A DNA stretch of 6,612 nucleotides from Pseudomonadota bacterium (GTDB lineage Bacteria > Pseudomonadota > Alphaproteobacteria > Acetobacterales > Acetobacteraceae): assembly GCA_021826485.1 (NCBI GenBank), contig JAKAZX010000230.1, positions 1 to 6,612 of the forward strand, read 5' to 3'. Every line of letters begins with the position of its first letter. Position 1 is the stretch's first letter. A program made the translations under genes and the position numbers. Shown here in pieces: positions 1 through 6,404 of this stretch. Under the pieces are notes generated by a model. It was not told the DNA's origin. It saw only the letters and a program-made list of their open reading frames with translations, and did no database searches.

Positions 1-3000
1 CGCCGAAGGCCGACGCCCAGGCGTCGAACTCATGCACGCCCCGCTCCCGCAGCGCCTCCGGCGCCTGGAACCGCAGCAAGGTGTACATCTCGCCCAGCGT
101 GTTGGTGATCGGCGTCCCCGAAGCCTGGATCAGCGCACGGCCGGGCCGCTTGCGGTCGAGGTAGCGCGCCTTGACGAACAGGTCCCAGGCCCGCTGCGAG
201 CCGTCCGGATCGACGCCCTTCAGATTGATCTGGTTGGTGGCGAAGCTGAGCTTCCGGAATTCCTGCGCCTCATCGACGATGATCTGGTCGATGCCGATCT
301 CCTCCAAGGTCACCATGTCGTCGCGCCGGCTCTTCAGCGCCGCCAGCTTCTCGGCCAGCTTCTCCTTCATCGCCTCGAGCCGCTTGCGGGTGATGCGGTC
401 GCCGTCGTCGGCGCGCAGCATGAGCTCCGCGCACGCGGCGATCTGCTCCTCGATCATCTCCCGCTCGAACGCGGCCGGCACCGGGATGAAGCGGAAGGCC
501 GCATGGGTGATGATCACGGCATCCCAGTTCGCCGTCGCGGCGCGGGCGAGGAACCGCGAGCGCTTCTCCTTCACGAAGTTGGTCTCGTCGGCGACCAGGA
601 TGCGGGCGGTCGGGTAGAGCTGCAGGAACTCGCGTGAGACCTGCGCCAGGCAGTGGCCGGGCACGACCAGCATGGCCTTGCTGATCAGGCCGAGCCGCTT
701 CTGCTCCATGATGGCGCCGGCGATGGCGTAGGATTTCCCGGCGCCGACCGCGTGGGCGATGTAAGTCGAGCCAGACGCGACGATGCGCCAGATGACCCGC
801 TTCTGGTGCGCGTAGAGATGGATGATGCTGCTCGCGCCGGGCAGGGTCAGGTGCCGCCCATCGAAGCGACGCGGCACCAGGTTGTTGAAGCGGTCGTTGT
901 AGAGGCGCGCCAGTCGGTCGGTGCGGTCCGGATCGGTCCACACCCAGCCCGTGAACGCCTCCTTGATCCGCGTCAGCTTCTCCTTCGCGGCCTCGGTCGC
1001 CTCGCTGTTGAGGACGCGCTTCTCCACCCCGTCCTCGACCACGGTGTCGAAGATCTGCGGTGTCGCGCTGTTCAGCGCGTCGTGCAGCAGCCAGCCGGCG
1101 TTGCGCCGCGCGGTGCCCCATTCGGAGGTGCCGGCGGCGGTGCCGGCGAACGGCGCGGTGTCCACGGACCAGGAGGCGATTTCGACGGTGTGGCGCACCC
1201 GCGTCGCGGTGCCCATCACCTCGGCGGTAAATGCTTCGATGTCGGCGGCGGGAATCCACGGCGCACCGAGCCGCGCTGTGATGTCCGACGGACGCAGGTC
1301 CTCGGGCTGCACCAGCCGCAGCGCCGCCACGTTGCGCGCATACAGCGGGTCGCGCTCGGCCGCGGCCGCGGCGATCGCCAGCTTGGTGCGGACGGCACCC
1401 GAGAGATAGGCATCGTCCGTCTCCCAGGCTTCCGTCGCCGGATTGCGGAACACCGTTTCGCCGAGCTGGGCCAGCGCGGTCTCCGCATCGCGGTCCAGCA
1501 GCTCGGCCAGATGGTCGATGTCCACGCGGCCGGTCTCGTTGAGGGTGACGGCGAGGGCATCGGCCGCGGTCGCGATCAGCGGCACGGCCGGCGGGGCGAT
1601 CACCCGCTCGCGGAAGATCGGCCCCATGCGGGCCAGGCCGCTTTCCAGGTCGTAGTCCTCGATGCTGGCGACCAGCCAGCAATCGGGGTCGTCGGCGAAT
1701 GGCGCCAGGTTCGGCCGGCGATGGGTCTCCCGCTCCTCGCCGGTGTCCGGGTCAGTCGTGACCGAGACGACGGTGTGGTTGATCGGTCCGAAGCCGCGCA
1801 CGAAGGTGCCGTAGGCAATGCGCAGCCGGACCTGTGCCTCGGCCCAGGGCTGGTCGGCCGCCTGGGCGCGTAGCAGCTCGCGCACCGCGTCGCGAATCGG
1901 CAGCAGGGCGCGGATGATCTTCGCGTCGCGGGCAAGAATGCCGCCGCTGCCCTTGGCAGACTTGATCGCCACGGCGCGGGCTTCGCCGTCCACGATCTGC
2001 ATCAGTTGGCCCGACTGGCCGGGCAGATAGGAGCCTTCCTTGATCGTGGCGCCGTCCGCCGCGGTGCCCGCGCGCAACGCCGCCCCGGCGTCGTCGCCAT
2101 CGCCAACGTCCGCCCCAGGCCCTGCTGACGCGGTGAAGATGCCCGCGGGCAACCGGTCGAGCGCTTCGGTCAGCAAAGTCTCCAGCGCCGCGCCGTCCTT
2201 GCGCGGCCGGCAGGTGTAGGCGAGGCCGGGGCCGTAGATGCCGCGCCGCAGTGCGTGCTCGCCCAGCACCATCTCCGGATGCTCGGCGAAGTAGCGGTTC
2301 ACCTGGACGCCGGGCGAGGCCTGGCTGTCGGCGTCGTCCGCCTCGTCATCGGCCGCCGCAGCCTCAACCGGGGCGAGGTCGATCCAGGCCGCGCCGGCCG
2401 GGGGCCGGCCGGGTTCCCGGCGCTGGAACACCAGCACGTCGATCACCACGTCGGTGCCCGCGCTGGCGCGCATGCTACCCTCGGGCAGGCGCACGGCACC
2501 GACCAGGTCGGCCATGGCGGCGATATGCTCCCGTGCCGCGGTACCGGCCTTATCCATCGTGCCGGTGCTGGTGACGAACAGCGCGAGGCCGCCCGGGCGC
2601 AGCCGGGCGATCGAGCGGGCGATGAAGTAGTCATGCAGCCGAAGCCGCAGCGCCCGTGTGAGGGGATCGGCCTGCACGATGCGGTCGGAGAAGGGCGGGT
2701 TGCCGATCGCCAGATCGAAGCCGCCGGCGAGCGGGCTGCGCGCGTAGTCCTCGCACCGCACCCGCGCCTCGGGATGGACGAGGCGCGCGATGCGGGCAGT
2801 GACCGGATCGTATTCGATGCCGGTGAGCCGGCATGTTTCGCGCAGCGCGGGAGGCAGCAGCGCGAAGAACAGGCCGATGCCCATGCCGGGTTCCAGGACG
2901 CACCCGCCGGTGAACCCCAGCCGCTGCGCGGCGCCCCAGAGCGCGCGGATGAGCGTCTCCGGCGTGTAGTGGGCATACTGGGTGGCGCGTTGCAGGGCGG

Positions 3001-3433
3001 CATATTCCTCCGCCGTGACGGCGGCTTCGAGCGCCGCGCCAATGTCCTGCCAATCCGAGCGGAACGCATCCTCGCCGGGACGGCGGAAGCAGTTCTGCGC
3101 CAGGTCCGTCGCACCGAAACCGATGAAGCGCAGCAGCTGCGCTTGCTCCTCCGGGGTTGGCGCGCGCCCTGACTGCTCAAGAACCTTCGACAGGCCGATG
3201 GTGGCGATGTTGGCTTGCGCCCGGGCGGGCCAGCCCTGGGCCAGTTCGCGGTCACCGGCGAGATGGAAGTTGCGGCCGCGCGCGGCGGGCACAGCCGGCG
3301 GCGGCGTGGTGGTGTCGTCAGGATCGTCGGCCTCGTTCGGGTCTTCGACGGCTTGCGGTGTGTGATGGGTCCAGCCCGACAAGGCGGTGCTGTCGAACAG
3401 GCTGAGCGTGAATTCGCTGGTGTCGGCCGGCAT
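1..3433 (-). CDS. N6-adenine DNA methyltransferase-helicase fusion (DarB-like), 3' end beyond window
   Basis: This frame is open for 1144 codons from ATG 3433 and leaves the window without a stop. GAGGAG six bases before the ATG supports the start. Methyltransferase motifs seen: HYTPETLI (Y156), SAM-binding EPGMGIG (181-187) and catalytic NPPF (245-248), typical of gamma-class N6-adenine enzymes. An acidic linker (about 350-370) and a long middle region without motifs I recognise follow. The helicase part has Q-like YAHQK (Q877), Walker A VGAGKS (K900), a charged probably coiled-coil insert (about 988-1045), the DEAQ box (1054-1057) and motif III SGTP (1105-1108). Motifs IV-VI must lie beyond base 1. 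Methylase-helicase fusions of this kind occur in phage P1 (DarB, protects against host restriction) and in many plasmids and ICEs. No nuclease motif was noticed in the visible part. It is the last of three co-directional genes, 124 bases after ardC. Antirestriction or DNA processing is inferred; a defence role is the main alternative. Confidence 0.9.
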   Translation of the reverse strand, partial: MPADTSEFTLSLFDSTALSGWTHHTPQAVEDPNEADDPDDTTTPPPAVPAARGRNFHLAGDRELAQGWPARAQANIATIGLSKVLEQSGRAPTPEEQAQLLRFIGFGATDLAQNCFRRPGEDAFRSDWQDIGAALEAAVTAEEYAALQRATQYAHYTPETLIRALWGAAQRLGFTGGCVLEPGMGIGLFFALLPPALRETCRLTGIEYDPVTARIARLVHPEARVRCEDYARSPLAGGFDLAIGNPPFSDRIVQADPLTRALRLRLHDYFIARSIARLRPGGLALFVTSTGTMDKAGTAAREHIAAMADLVGAVRLPEGSMRASAGTDVVIDVLVFQRREPGRPPAGAAWIDLAPVEAAAADDEADDADSQASPGVQVNRYFAEHPEMVLGEHALRRGIYGPGLAYTCRPRKDGAALETLLTEALDRLPAGIFTASAGPGADVGDGDDAGAALRAGTAADGATIKEGSYLPGQSGQLMQIVDGEARAVAIKSAKGSGGILARDAKIIRALLPIRDAVRELLRAQAADQPWAEAQVRLRIAYGTFVRGFGPINHTVVSVTTDPDTGEERETHRRPNLAPFADDPDCWLVASIEDYDLESGLARMGPIFRERVIAPPAVPLIATAADALAVTLNETGRVDIDHLAELLDRDAETALAQLGETVFRNPATEAWETDDAYLSGAVRTKLAIAAAAAERDPLYARNVAALRLVQPEDLRPSDITARLGAPWIPAADIEAFTAEVMGTATRVRHTVEIASWSVDTAPFAGTAAGTSEWGTARRNAGWLLHDALNSATPQIFDTVVEDGVEKRVLNSEATEAAKEKLTRIKEAFTGWVWTDPDRTDRLARLYNDRFNNLVPRRFDGRHLTLPGASSIIHLYAHQKRVIWRIVASGSTYIAHAVGAGKSYAIAGAIMEQKRLGLISKAMLVVPGHCLAQVSREFLQLYPTARILVADETNFVKEKRSRFLARAATANWDAVIITHAAFRFIPVPAAFEREMIEEQIAACAELMLRADDGDRITRKRLEAMKEKLAEKLAALKSRRDDMVTLEEIGIDQIIVDEAQEFRKLSFATNQINLKGVDPDGSQRAWDLFVKARYLDRKRPGRALIQASGTPITNTLGEMYTLLRFQAPEALRERGVHEFDAWASAFG

Positions 3434-3527
3434 GGTGGTCTCCTCGTGGGTCAGTAGTGCGGGCAGCCGCGCCCCTCAGCCGTCTGGAAGCGGCCGGGCC
3501 GGATGGCTGAATGGTTGATCGGCAAGG

Positions 3528-3548
3528 GCTGACCGAAGACCGGTCAGC
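3528..3548 (-). other. Perfect hairpin between ardC and the methylase-helicase gene
   Basis: GCTGACCG and CGGTCAGC form an exact 8-bp stem around the 5-base loop AAGAC. The stem begins 10 bases after the ardC stop codon on the minus strand. No U-run follows it in the direction of transcription, so it is not a textbook intrinsic terminator. It could be a processing or stability hairpin or an attenuator that sets the ratio of ArdC to the downstream protein. The remainder of this 124-base gap (3434-3557) holds only the downstream ribosome binding site. Confidence 0.5.
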
Positions 3549-3557
3549 GGCGCGGCG

Positions 3558-4586
3558 CTATGCGGCTGCTGGCATCGGTTCCGGGACGTTCGCCGTGCTG
3601 CGGTCGTCGGCGCGCAGCACGCTCTCGGGCGATCCCGCCTGACGGTTCGCGTAGTCGGGATGGAAGGCGAGCAGGTAATCGGCGATGCGCTGCGCGTCCG
3701 CCGCCGCGCGGAAGATTTCCTTGCGGTCGGAGCGCAGTCGCTCCAGCCAGGACGCGACGTAGGCGGCGTTGTTGGAGAAGTCGCTGTCGGAGACCGCGAT
3801 CCCGAGCTCGGCGCAAACCATTACTTGGCCGATTTCGGCTCGCAATTCTTCCCTCGAATAGTCATGCGAGCCGAACCGGTTGCGCAGATCGCGATTGAGC
3901 CGCGACGAATGACCCGTCCAATGCGATGCCTCATGAAGCAGCGTCCCGCAGAATCCTTCCGATGTCGCAAAGGAAGACGGTGGCGGCATCTGGATGTAAT
4001 CCGTCGCCGGCGAATAGAACGCACGATCGCCACCGATCCGCACAACGGCACCGCTGTTGGCGAGGATGATCTCAGCCGCCTCCAGCGCACGCCACGGCGC
4101 TTCCGCGATCGTCGGCGGGATGTAGTCGGGAATGCCGTCGATCTGGCTGGCGTGGAACAGGGTGAAGGCGCGCAAGAGGGGAATGCGCTTGACCATATCC
4201 GCGTCGTCCTCGGGCCGGGACTCGTCGCGCAGCTCCAGCCGCTTAAAGAAATACCCGGTCGTGCCGCGCTCGCCCTTACGGACCTGCCAGCCCCGGTCCT
4301 CGGCCTGCTTGTAGGTTGCCCAGCGGGGATCGCCGCTGCTGAAGGCGAGGGAGGACATGCCGAGCGTCAGCACGTTGATGCCGCGATAGCGCTGGCCGGA
4401 GGCCGCGTTGCACGGCATCGCCGGACCGCCGGCCTTGTCGGGATCCCACGGCTTGCGCCAGGGCGGCGTGCCAGCCTCGAGGGCGGCGATGATACGGTCG
4501 GTGACCTCCTGATAGTGATCGCGCGGCGTTCGGTTGCTCGTCCCGCCATGGTTCTCCGTGCTCGCCGGGATGCGTGTTCTGTTCAT
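3558..4586 (-). CDS. ardC: ArdC-type antirestriction protein (ssDNA-binding domain plus zincin metallopeptidase)
   Basis: The 342-aa product has the two-part ArdC layout. The N-terminal part (about 20-145) contains family hallmarks: YQEVTDRIIAALEAG, PPWRKPW (41-47), YRGINVLTL, PRWATYKQA and VRKGERGT. The C-terminal zincin domain (about 165-310) has LHEASHWTGH, giving HEASH at 218-222 with E219 as catalytic base, and REELRAEIG supplying the probable third metal ligand, E251. All catalytic residues are therefore present. ArdC proteins bind single-stranded DNA and protect incoming conjugative DNA from restriction, as known for plasmid pSa; that this copy does so is inferred. AAGGA lies seven bases before the chosen ATG, and the family homology starts shortly after it. 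The gene sits between a Toprim protein and a methylase-helicase on the same strand. Its 228-base leader carries one copy of the three-way-junction repeat. The C-terminal 30 residues are polar and look disordered. Confidence 0.92.
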   Translation of the reverse strand: MNRTRIPASTENHGGTSNRTPRDHYQEVTDRIIAALEAGTPPWRKPWDPDKAGGPAMPCNAASGQRYRGINVLTLGMSSLAFSSGDPRWATYKQAEDRGWQVRKGERGTTGYFFKRLELRDESRPEDDADMVKRIPLLRAFTLFHASQIDGIPDYIPPTIAEAPWRALEAAEIILANSGAVVRIGGDRAFYSPATDYIQMPPPSSFATSEGFCGTLLHEASHWTGHSSRLNRDLRNRFGSHDYSREELRAEIGQVMVCAELGIAVSDSDFSNNAAYVASWLERLRSDRKEIFRAAADAQRIADYLLAFHPDYANRQAGSPESVLRADDRSTANVPEPMPAAA

Positions 4587-4646
4587 CGGGGTGTCCTTCC
4601 CTCATGGATTTATGGAACACCCCTCCCACCCCGCAGCCCGGCCGAT

Positions 4647-4701
4647 CGGGGCAAGGGCGTGCGCAGCACGGGAGCGCGAAGCGCGACACCCCCTTGCGGC
4701 G
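4647..4701 (-). repeat. Structured leader repeat, copy A (three-way junction), upstream of ardC
   Basis: This copy aligns without gaps to 5866-5920, with 50 of 55 bases identical and the first 31 identical. The fold seen in the sequence: GCAAGGG (4651-4657) pairs with CCCTTGC (4691-4697). Inside lie hairpin CGTGC-GCA-GCACG (4658-4670) and hairpin GCGC-GAA-GCGC (4674-4684). The five differences from copy B are at 4678, 4679 and 4688-4690, all in the second loop or the unpaired junction strand. The closing stem lies 65-111 bases before the ardC start codon. Strand is given as that of the adjacent gene; the fold is possible on either strand. Confidence 0.85.
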
Positions 4702-4719
4702 GGCGGACGGCGATGCGGT

Positions 4720-4750
4720 AGCCAACCTCCTTCCATCTTTAGGTTTGGCT
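4720..4750 (-). other. Imperfect hairpin in the Toprim-ardC gap
   Basis: AGCCAACCT (4720-4728) pairs with AGGTTTGGCT (4741-4750), giving nine base pairs with one bulged base around a 12-base loop. It lies 65-95 bases after the Toprim stop codon. On the minus strand the loop and 3' arm contain AAGGAGG, a strong Shine-Dalgarno-like sequence with no convincing start codon at proper distance. No U-run follows, so termination is not clear. The rest of the 4587-4814 gap holds repeat copy A and the ardC ribosome binding site. Confidence 0.35.
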
Positions 4751-4814
4751 GGCTTCCTCGCCGCTGCTTCTTGGTTCCGACTTGCGCCGCGCTGGATCGC
4801 ATCCCGATCCGGCG

Positions 4815-5759
4815 CTACGGCACCTCCGCCACCGCGCGCAGGGTGTCGTTCCAGTCCTTCAGCCCGTCCGGAGGTAGGATCGTGTCGAACCGCACCCCGG
4901 TCGCAGCGGCCATGTCCTGCAGGCGGGCAGCGTAGCGGCGTCCGGCAGTGTCGGCGTCGGTGGCGGCGATCAGCACGCCGGCTGGGTCGGCCGACAGCCC
5001 ATGCAAAACCTGCCGCAGCGCCGCCTCGGTCGCCGGGCCTATGCCGCCGGCGGTCGCGGCATACAACGTGTCGCGGCGCGCACCCTCGATCGCCGCTAGG
5101 CTCAGCGCGTCGATCGCCGCCTCGCACACCGCGATGCGGGGCAGGAGGCCTGCGCCGCCGGGCAGACGGAACAGCGTCTTGCTGCCGCCGGCCGAGAAGC
5201 CGCGCCAGGCAGGGCCGCGCATCTCGATGCCGGTCAGTCGTCCGGCGCTGTCCCGGTGCGCAAACCAGGCGCTGCCTTGAGGGCCTTCCCGGACAGCATC
5301 GGTGATGCGTGCGGCCACCAGGACAGACCCCGGCAGGCCACGCGGCCCGGCGAGGTAGCGCCAGGCCGCTGAACCGTGTGAGAGGAGCGGGCGCCGTGCC
5401 CAGCGCCGTTCGACCGGCACATCCGGCGTGGCCATCCGTCGGGCGCGGACAGCCGCGGGGGAGACGGGCACGATGCCGGCGAGGCCACGCAGCACACGGC
5501 ACGCCCCGGCAAAGGTTAGGCCCCGGTCGAGGTGCTGGACGAGGGTGAAGACATCGCCCTTGGCCTCGCTCAAGGGATCCCACCAGCCACGGCCGCCATG
5601 GGTGACGATCACGATTTCGCCAGGACCGCGCCGGTATTTGAGGCTGCGGCGGGTACTCTCGGCACGATCGAGCCGCCAGACCGGCGGCAGCCGTTCCAGC
5701 AGCGCCGCGCAACTCACGCTGGCCTTCAGCCGTTCGTTCTCCTCATTCTGCCCGTGCAT
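4815..5759 (-). CDS. DUF3991/Toprim domain primase-like protein
   Basis: The 314-aa product has an N-terminal DUF3991-like segment (about 12-95) with VSCAALLERL, RRSLKYRRGPGEIVIVTHGG, GWWDPLSEAKGDVFTLVQHL. A Toprim domain follows (about 205-290): VCEAAIDALS gives the conserved glutamate E213, and IAATDADTAG gives the DxD pair D268 and D270. KDWNDTL (301-307) is the usual ending of the Toprim_2 family. Toprim domains catalyse phosphoryl transfer in primases, topoisomerases and nucleases; in plasmids and ICEs this combination is generally taken to be a primase or a relative. There is no visible zinc-finger or helicase domain, so a complete primase activity is not shown. The start at 5759 is chosen because AGGAGG lies eight bases upstream and homology begins at once. 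An in-frame ATG at 5810 (17 codons earlier, with purine-rich upstream sequence) is the alternative. It is the first gene of the leftward set, and its leader carries repeat copy B. Confidence 0.88.
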   Translation of the reverse strand: MHGQNEENERLKASVSCAALLERLPPVWRLDRAESTRRSLKYRRGPGEIVIVTHGGRGWWDPLSEAKGDVFTLVQHLDRGLTFAGACRVLRGLAGIVPVSPAAVRARRMATPDVPVERRWARRPLLSHGSAAWRYLAGPRGLPGSVLVAARITDAVREGPQGSAWFAHRDSAGRLTGIEMRGPAWRGFSAGGSKTLFRLPGGAGLLPRIAVCEAAIDALSLAAIEGARRDTLYAATAGGIGPATEAALRQVLHGLSADPAGVLIAATDADTAGRRYAARLQDMAAATGVRFDTILPPDGLKDWNDTLRAVAEVP

Positions 5760-5865
5760 TGCTCCGCCCTCCTCTCGGGATCGGCCGGGCACGGATGGGA
5801 GCGGCACCATGCCTCTCCCCTCTCCTTCTGCTCGGCCGTGTCCTCCGGGGGCCGCGAAGCCGGCG

Positions 5866-5920
5866 CGGGGCAAGGGCGTGCGCAGCACGGGAGCGCACAG
5901 CGCGACGGACCCTTGCGGCG
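5866..5920 (-). repeat. Structured leader repeat, copy B (three-way junction), upstream of the Toprim gene
   Basis: This is the second copy of the element at 4647-4701, at a constant offset of 1219 bases. Closing stem GCAAGGG (5870-5876) with CCCTTGC (5910-5916); hairpin CGTGC-GCA-GCACG (5877-5889); hairpin GCGC-ACA-GCGC (5893-5903). Every paired base is the same as in copy A. Its closing stem lies 111-157 bases before the Toprim start codon. Weaker similarity continues past the core to a shared GCGGTAGC (5933-5940 here, 4715-4722 in copy A). Confidence 0.85.
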
Positions 5921-6013
5921 CGCCCAGCGCCAGCGGTAGCGTTGACGGCCCCGCCTGCAGGGGCATCCTCATAACTGAGCAGCGGCTTGGCAGGTGACGG
6001 CGCTGACTGCCGG

Positions 6014-6042
6014 ATTGAAATTCCGTCTGTTTCCCTTGCAAT
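6014..6042. promoter_or_regulatory. Possible overlapping divergent promoters
   Basis: On the plus strand TTGAAA (6015-6020) is followed after 16 bases by TGCAAT (6037-6042). On the minus strand TTGCAA (6041-6036) is followed after 16 bases by TTCAAT (6019-6014). Both pairs are partial matches to a sigma70-like -35/-10 with acceptable spacing, in one of the few lower-GC patches of the gap and ahead of both divergent genes. The match is weak, and alphaproteobacterial promoters are degenerate, so this is only a candidate. Confidence 0.25.
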
Positions 6043-6076
6043 GGGTCGGGTTTTTGCAGAAGATCTGGGGTTGGCA

Positions 6077-6387
6077 ATGCCGGGACGGCGCACAACACTG
6101 ACACAGCGAGCCGAGGCGCAGATTGCGAAGCGCCGCGACGACGCCTTCTTCACGCGCGAGTTCCTTGATCTCGGCGGCGAACGTCAGGTGGTGCGCGCGC
6201 TGCGCGAGCTGACCGAAGACGGCAAGCTGATCCGTCTCGGCTACGGGGTTTATGGCCGCGCGGAAATCTCCCCGATCACTCGGCAACCGATGCTGGCCGG
6301 CGACGGGTTCGGTTGCCGGCCGAGGAAGCCACTGCCTTCACCCGCGAATTCGGGGACATTCTGGCCGCGTTCGAGTACGAGCACTGA
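6077..6387 (+). pseudogene. DUF6088/AbiEi-type winged-helix protein, truncated or frameshifted
   Basis: From ATG 6077 the frame encodes LTQRAEAQIAKRRDDAFFTR, LDLGGERQVVRALRELTEDG and LIRLGYGVYGRAEISPITRQ. This is the N-terminal winged-helix pattern of DUF6088 and AbiEi-like antitoxins: a helix, a 'DLGG..QV.RALR.L...GKL..LG.G.Y.R' core, then a proline-rich turn. After about residue 78 the frame turns into low-complexity Arg/Pro/Ser/Gly sequence and runs to a stop at 6538. Meanwhile the -1 frame from about 6301 gives a protein-like end, RLPAEEATAFTREFGDIL and then AAFEYEH, with a stop at 6385-6387. One missing base near the GGG at 6305-6307 would join them into a protein of about 103 aa. Known relatives are usually longer, so fusion to the 3' end of another gene by deletion is also possible. 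The family includes antitoxins and autoregulators; no AbiEii-type toxin follows. Upstream in-frame starts exist (ATG 6041, TTG 5987), but homology begins after 6077. The ribosome binding site is weak. Confidence 0.55.
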
Positions 6388-6404
6388 CGGTGGGAGTGGT
6401 GGAC

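Larger units (their letters stand above)
5760..6076. promoter_or_regulatory. Divergent intergenic region between the Toprim gene and the DUF6088-like gene
   Basis: These 317 bases separate two genes transcribed away from each other, so they should contain both promoters. The stretch holds the Toprim ribosome binding site (5768-5773), repeat copy B (5866-5920), a small GCCCC/GGGGC stem around the palindrome CCTGCAGG (5948-5964) and a lower-GC stretch at about 6012-6060. The Toprim reading frame stays open leftward to 6104 through this region, but it would translate the repeat itself and lacks family homology, so I treat it as non-coding. Confidence 0.6.

Noticed and set aside
653..3172. Long plus-strand open frames opposite the methylase-helicase gene (for example 653-1873 and 2255-3172)
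   Set aside because: They are antisense to a frame with clear methyltransferase and helicase motifs. Very high GC makes stops rare in other frames, and the translations are low-complexity with no recognisable domain.
3528..3548. Intrinsic terminator after ardC
   Set aside because: The stem is good but no U-rich tract follows it on the minus strand, so it is reported only as a hairpin.
3660..4721. Plus-strand open frame of about 350 codons across the ardC region
   Set aside because: It is antisense to ardC, whose HExxH motif and family signature are unambiguous, and it shows no domain of its own.
4602..4802. A 66-codon minus-strand ORF between the Toprim gene and ardC
   Set aside because: Its ribosome binding site is poor, it is rich in Arg/Ala/Pro, and a large part of it is simply translated repeat copy A.
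4276..5712. Minus-strand frame of about 478 codons overlapping the Toprim gene and running into ardC
   Set aside because: It shares sequence with two well-supported genes in other frames and translates the repeat; its composition is Arg/Pro/Gly-rich, as expected of a shadow frame.
4647..5920. CRISPR array, or att sites flanking the Toprim gene
   Set aside because: There are only two copies, 1219 bases apart with a gene between them, so no array. The structured, leader-restricted position and lack of an integrase argue against attachment sites, although recombination between the copies would delete the Toprim gene.
5760..6104. N-terminal extension of the Toprim protein up to 6104
   Set aside because: The frame is open, but it would translate repeat copy B, lacks family similarity, and the ATG at 5759 has AGGAGG at ideal spacing.
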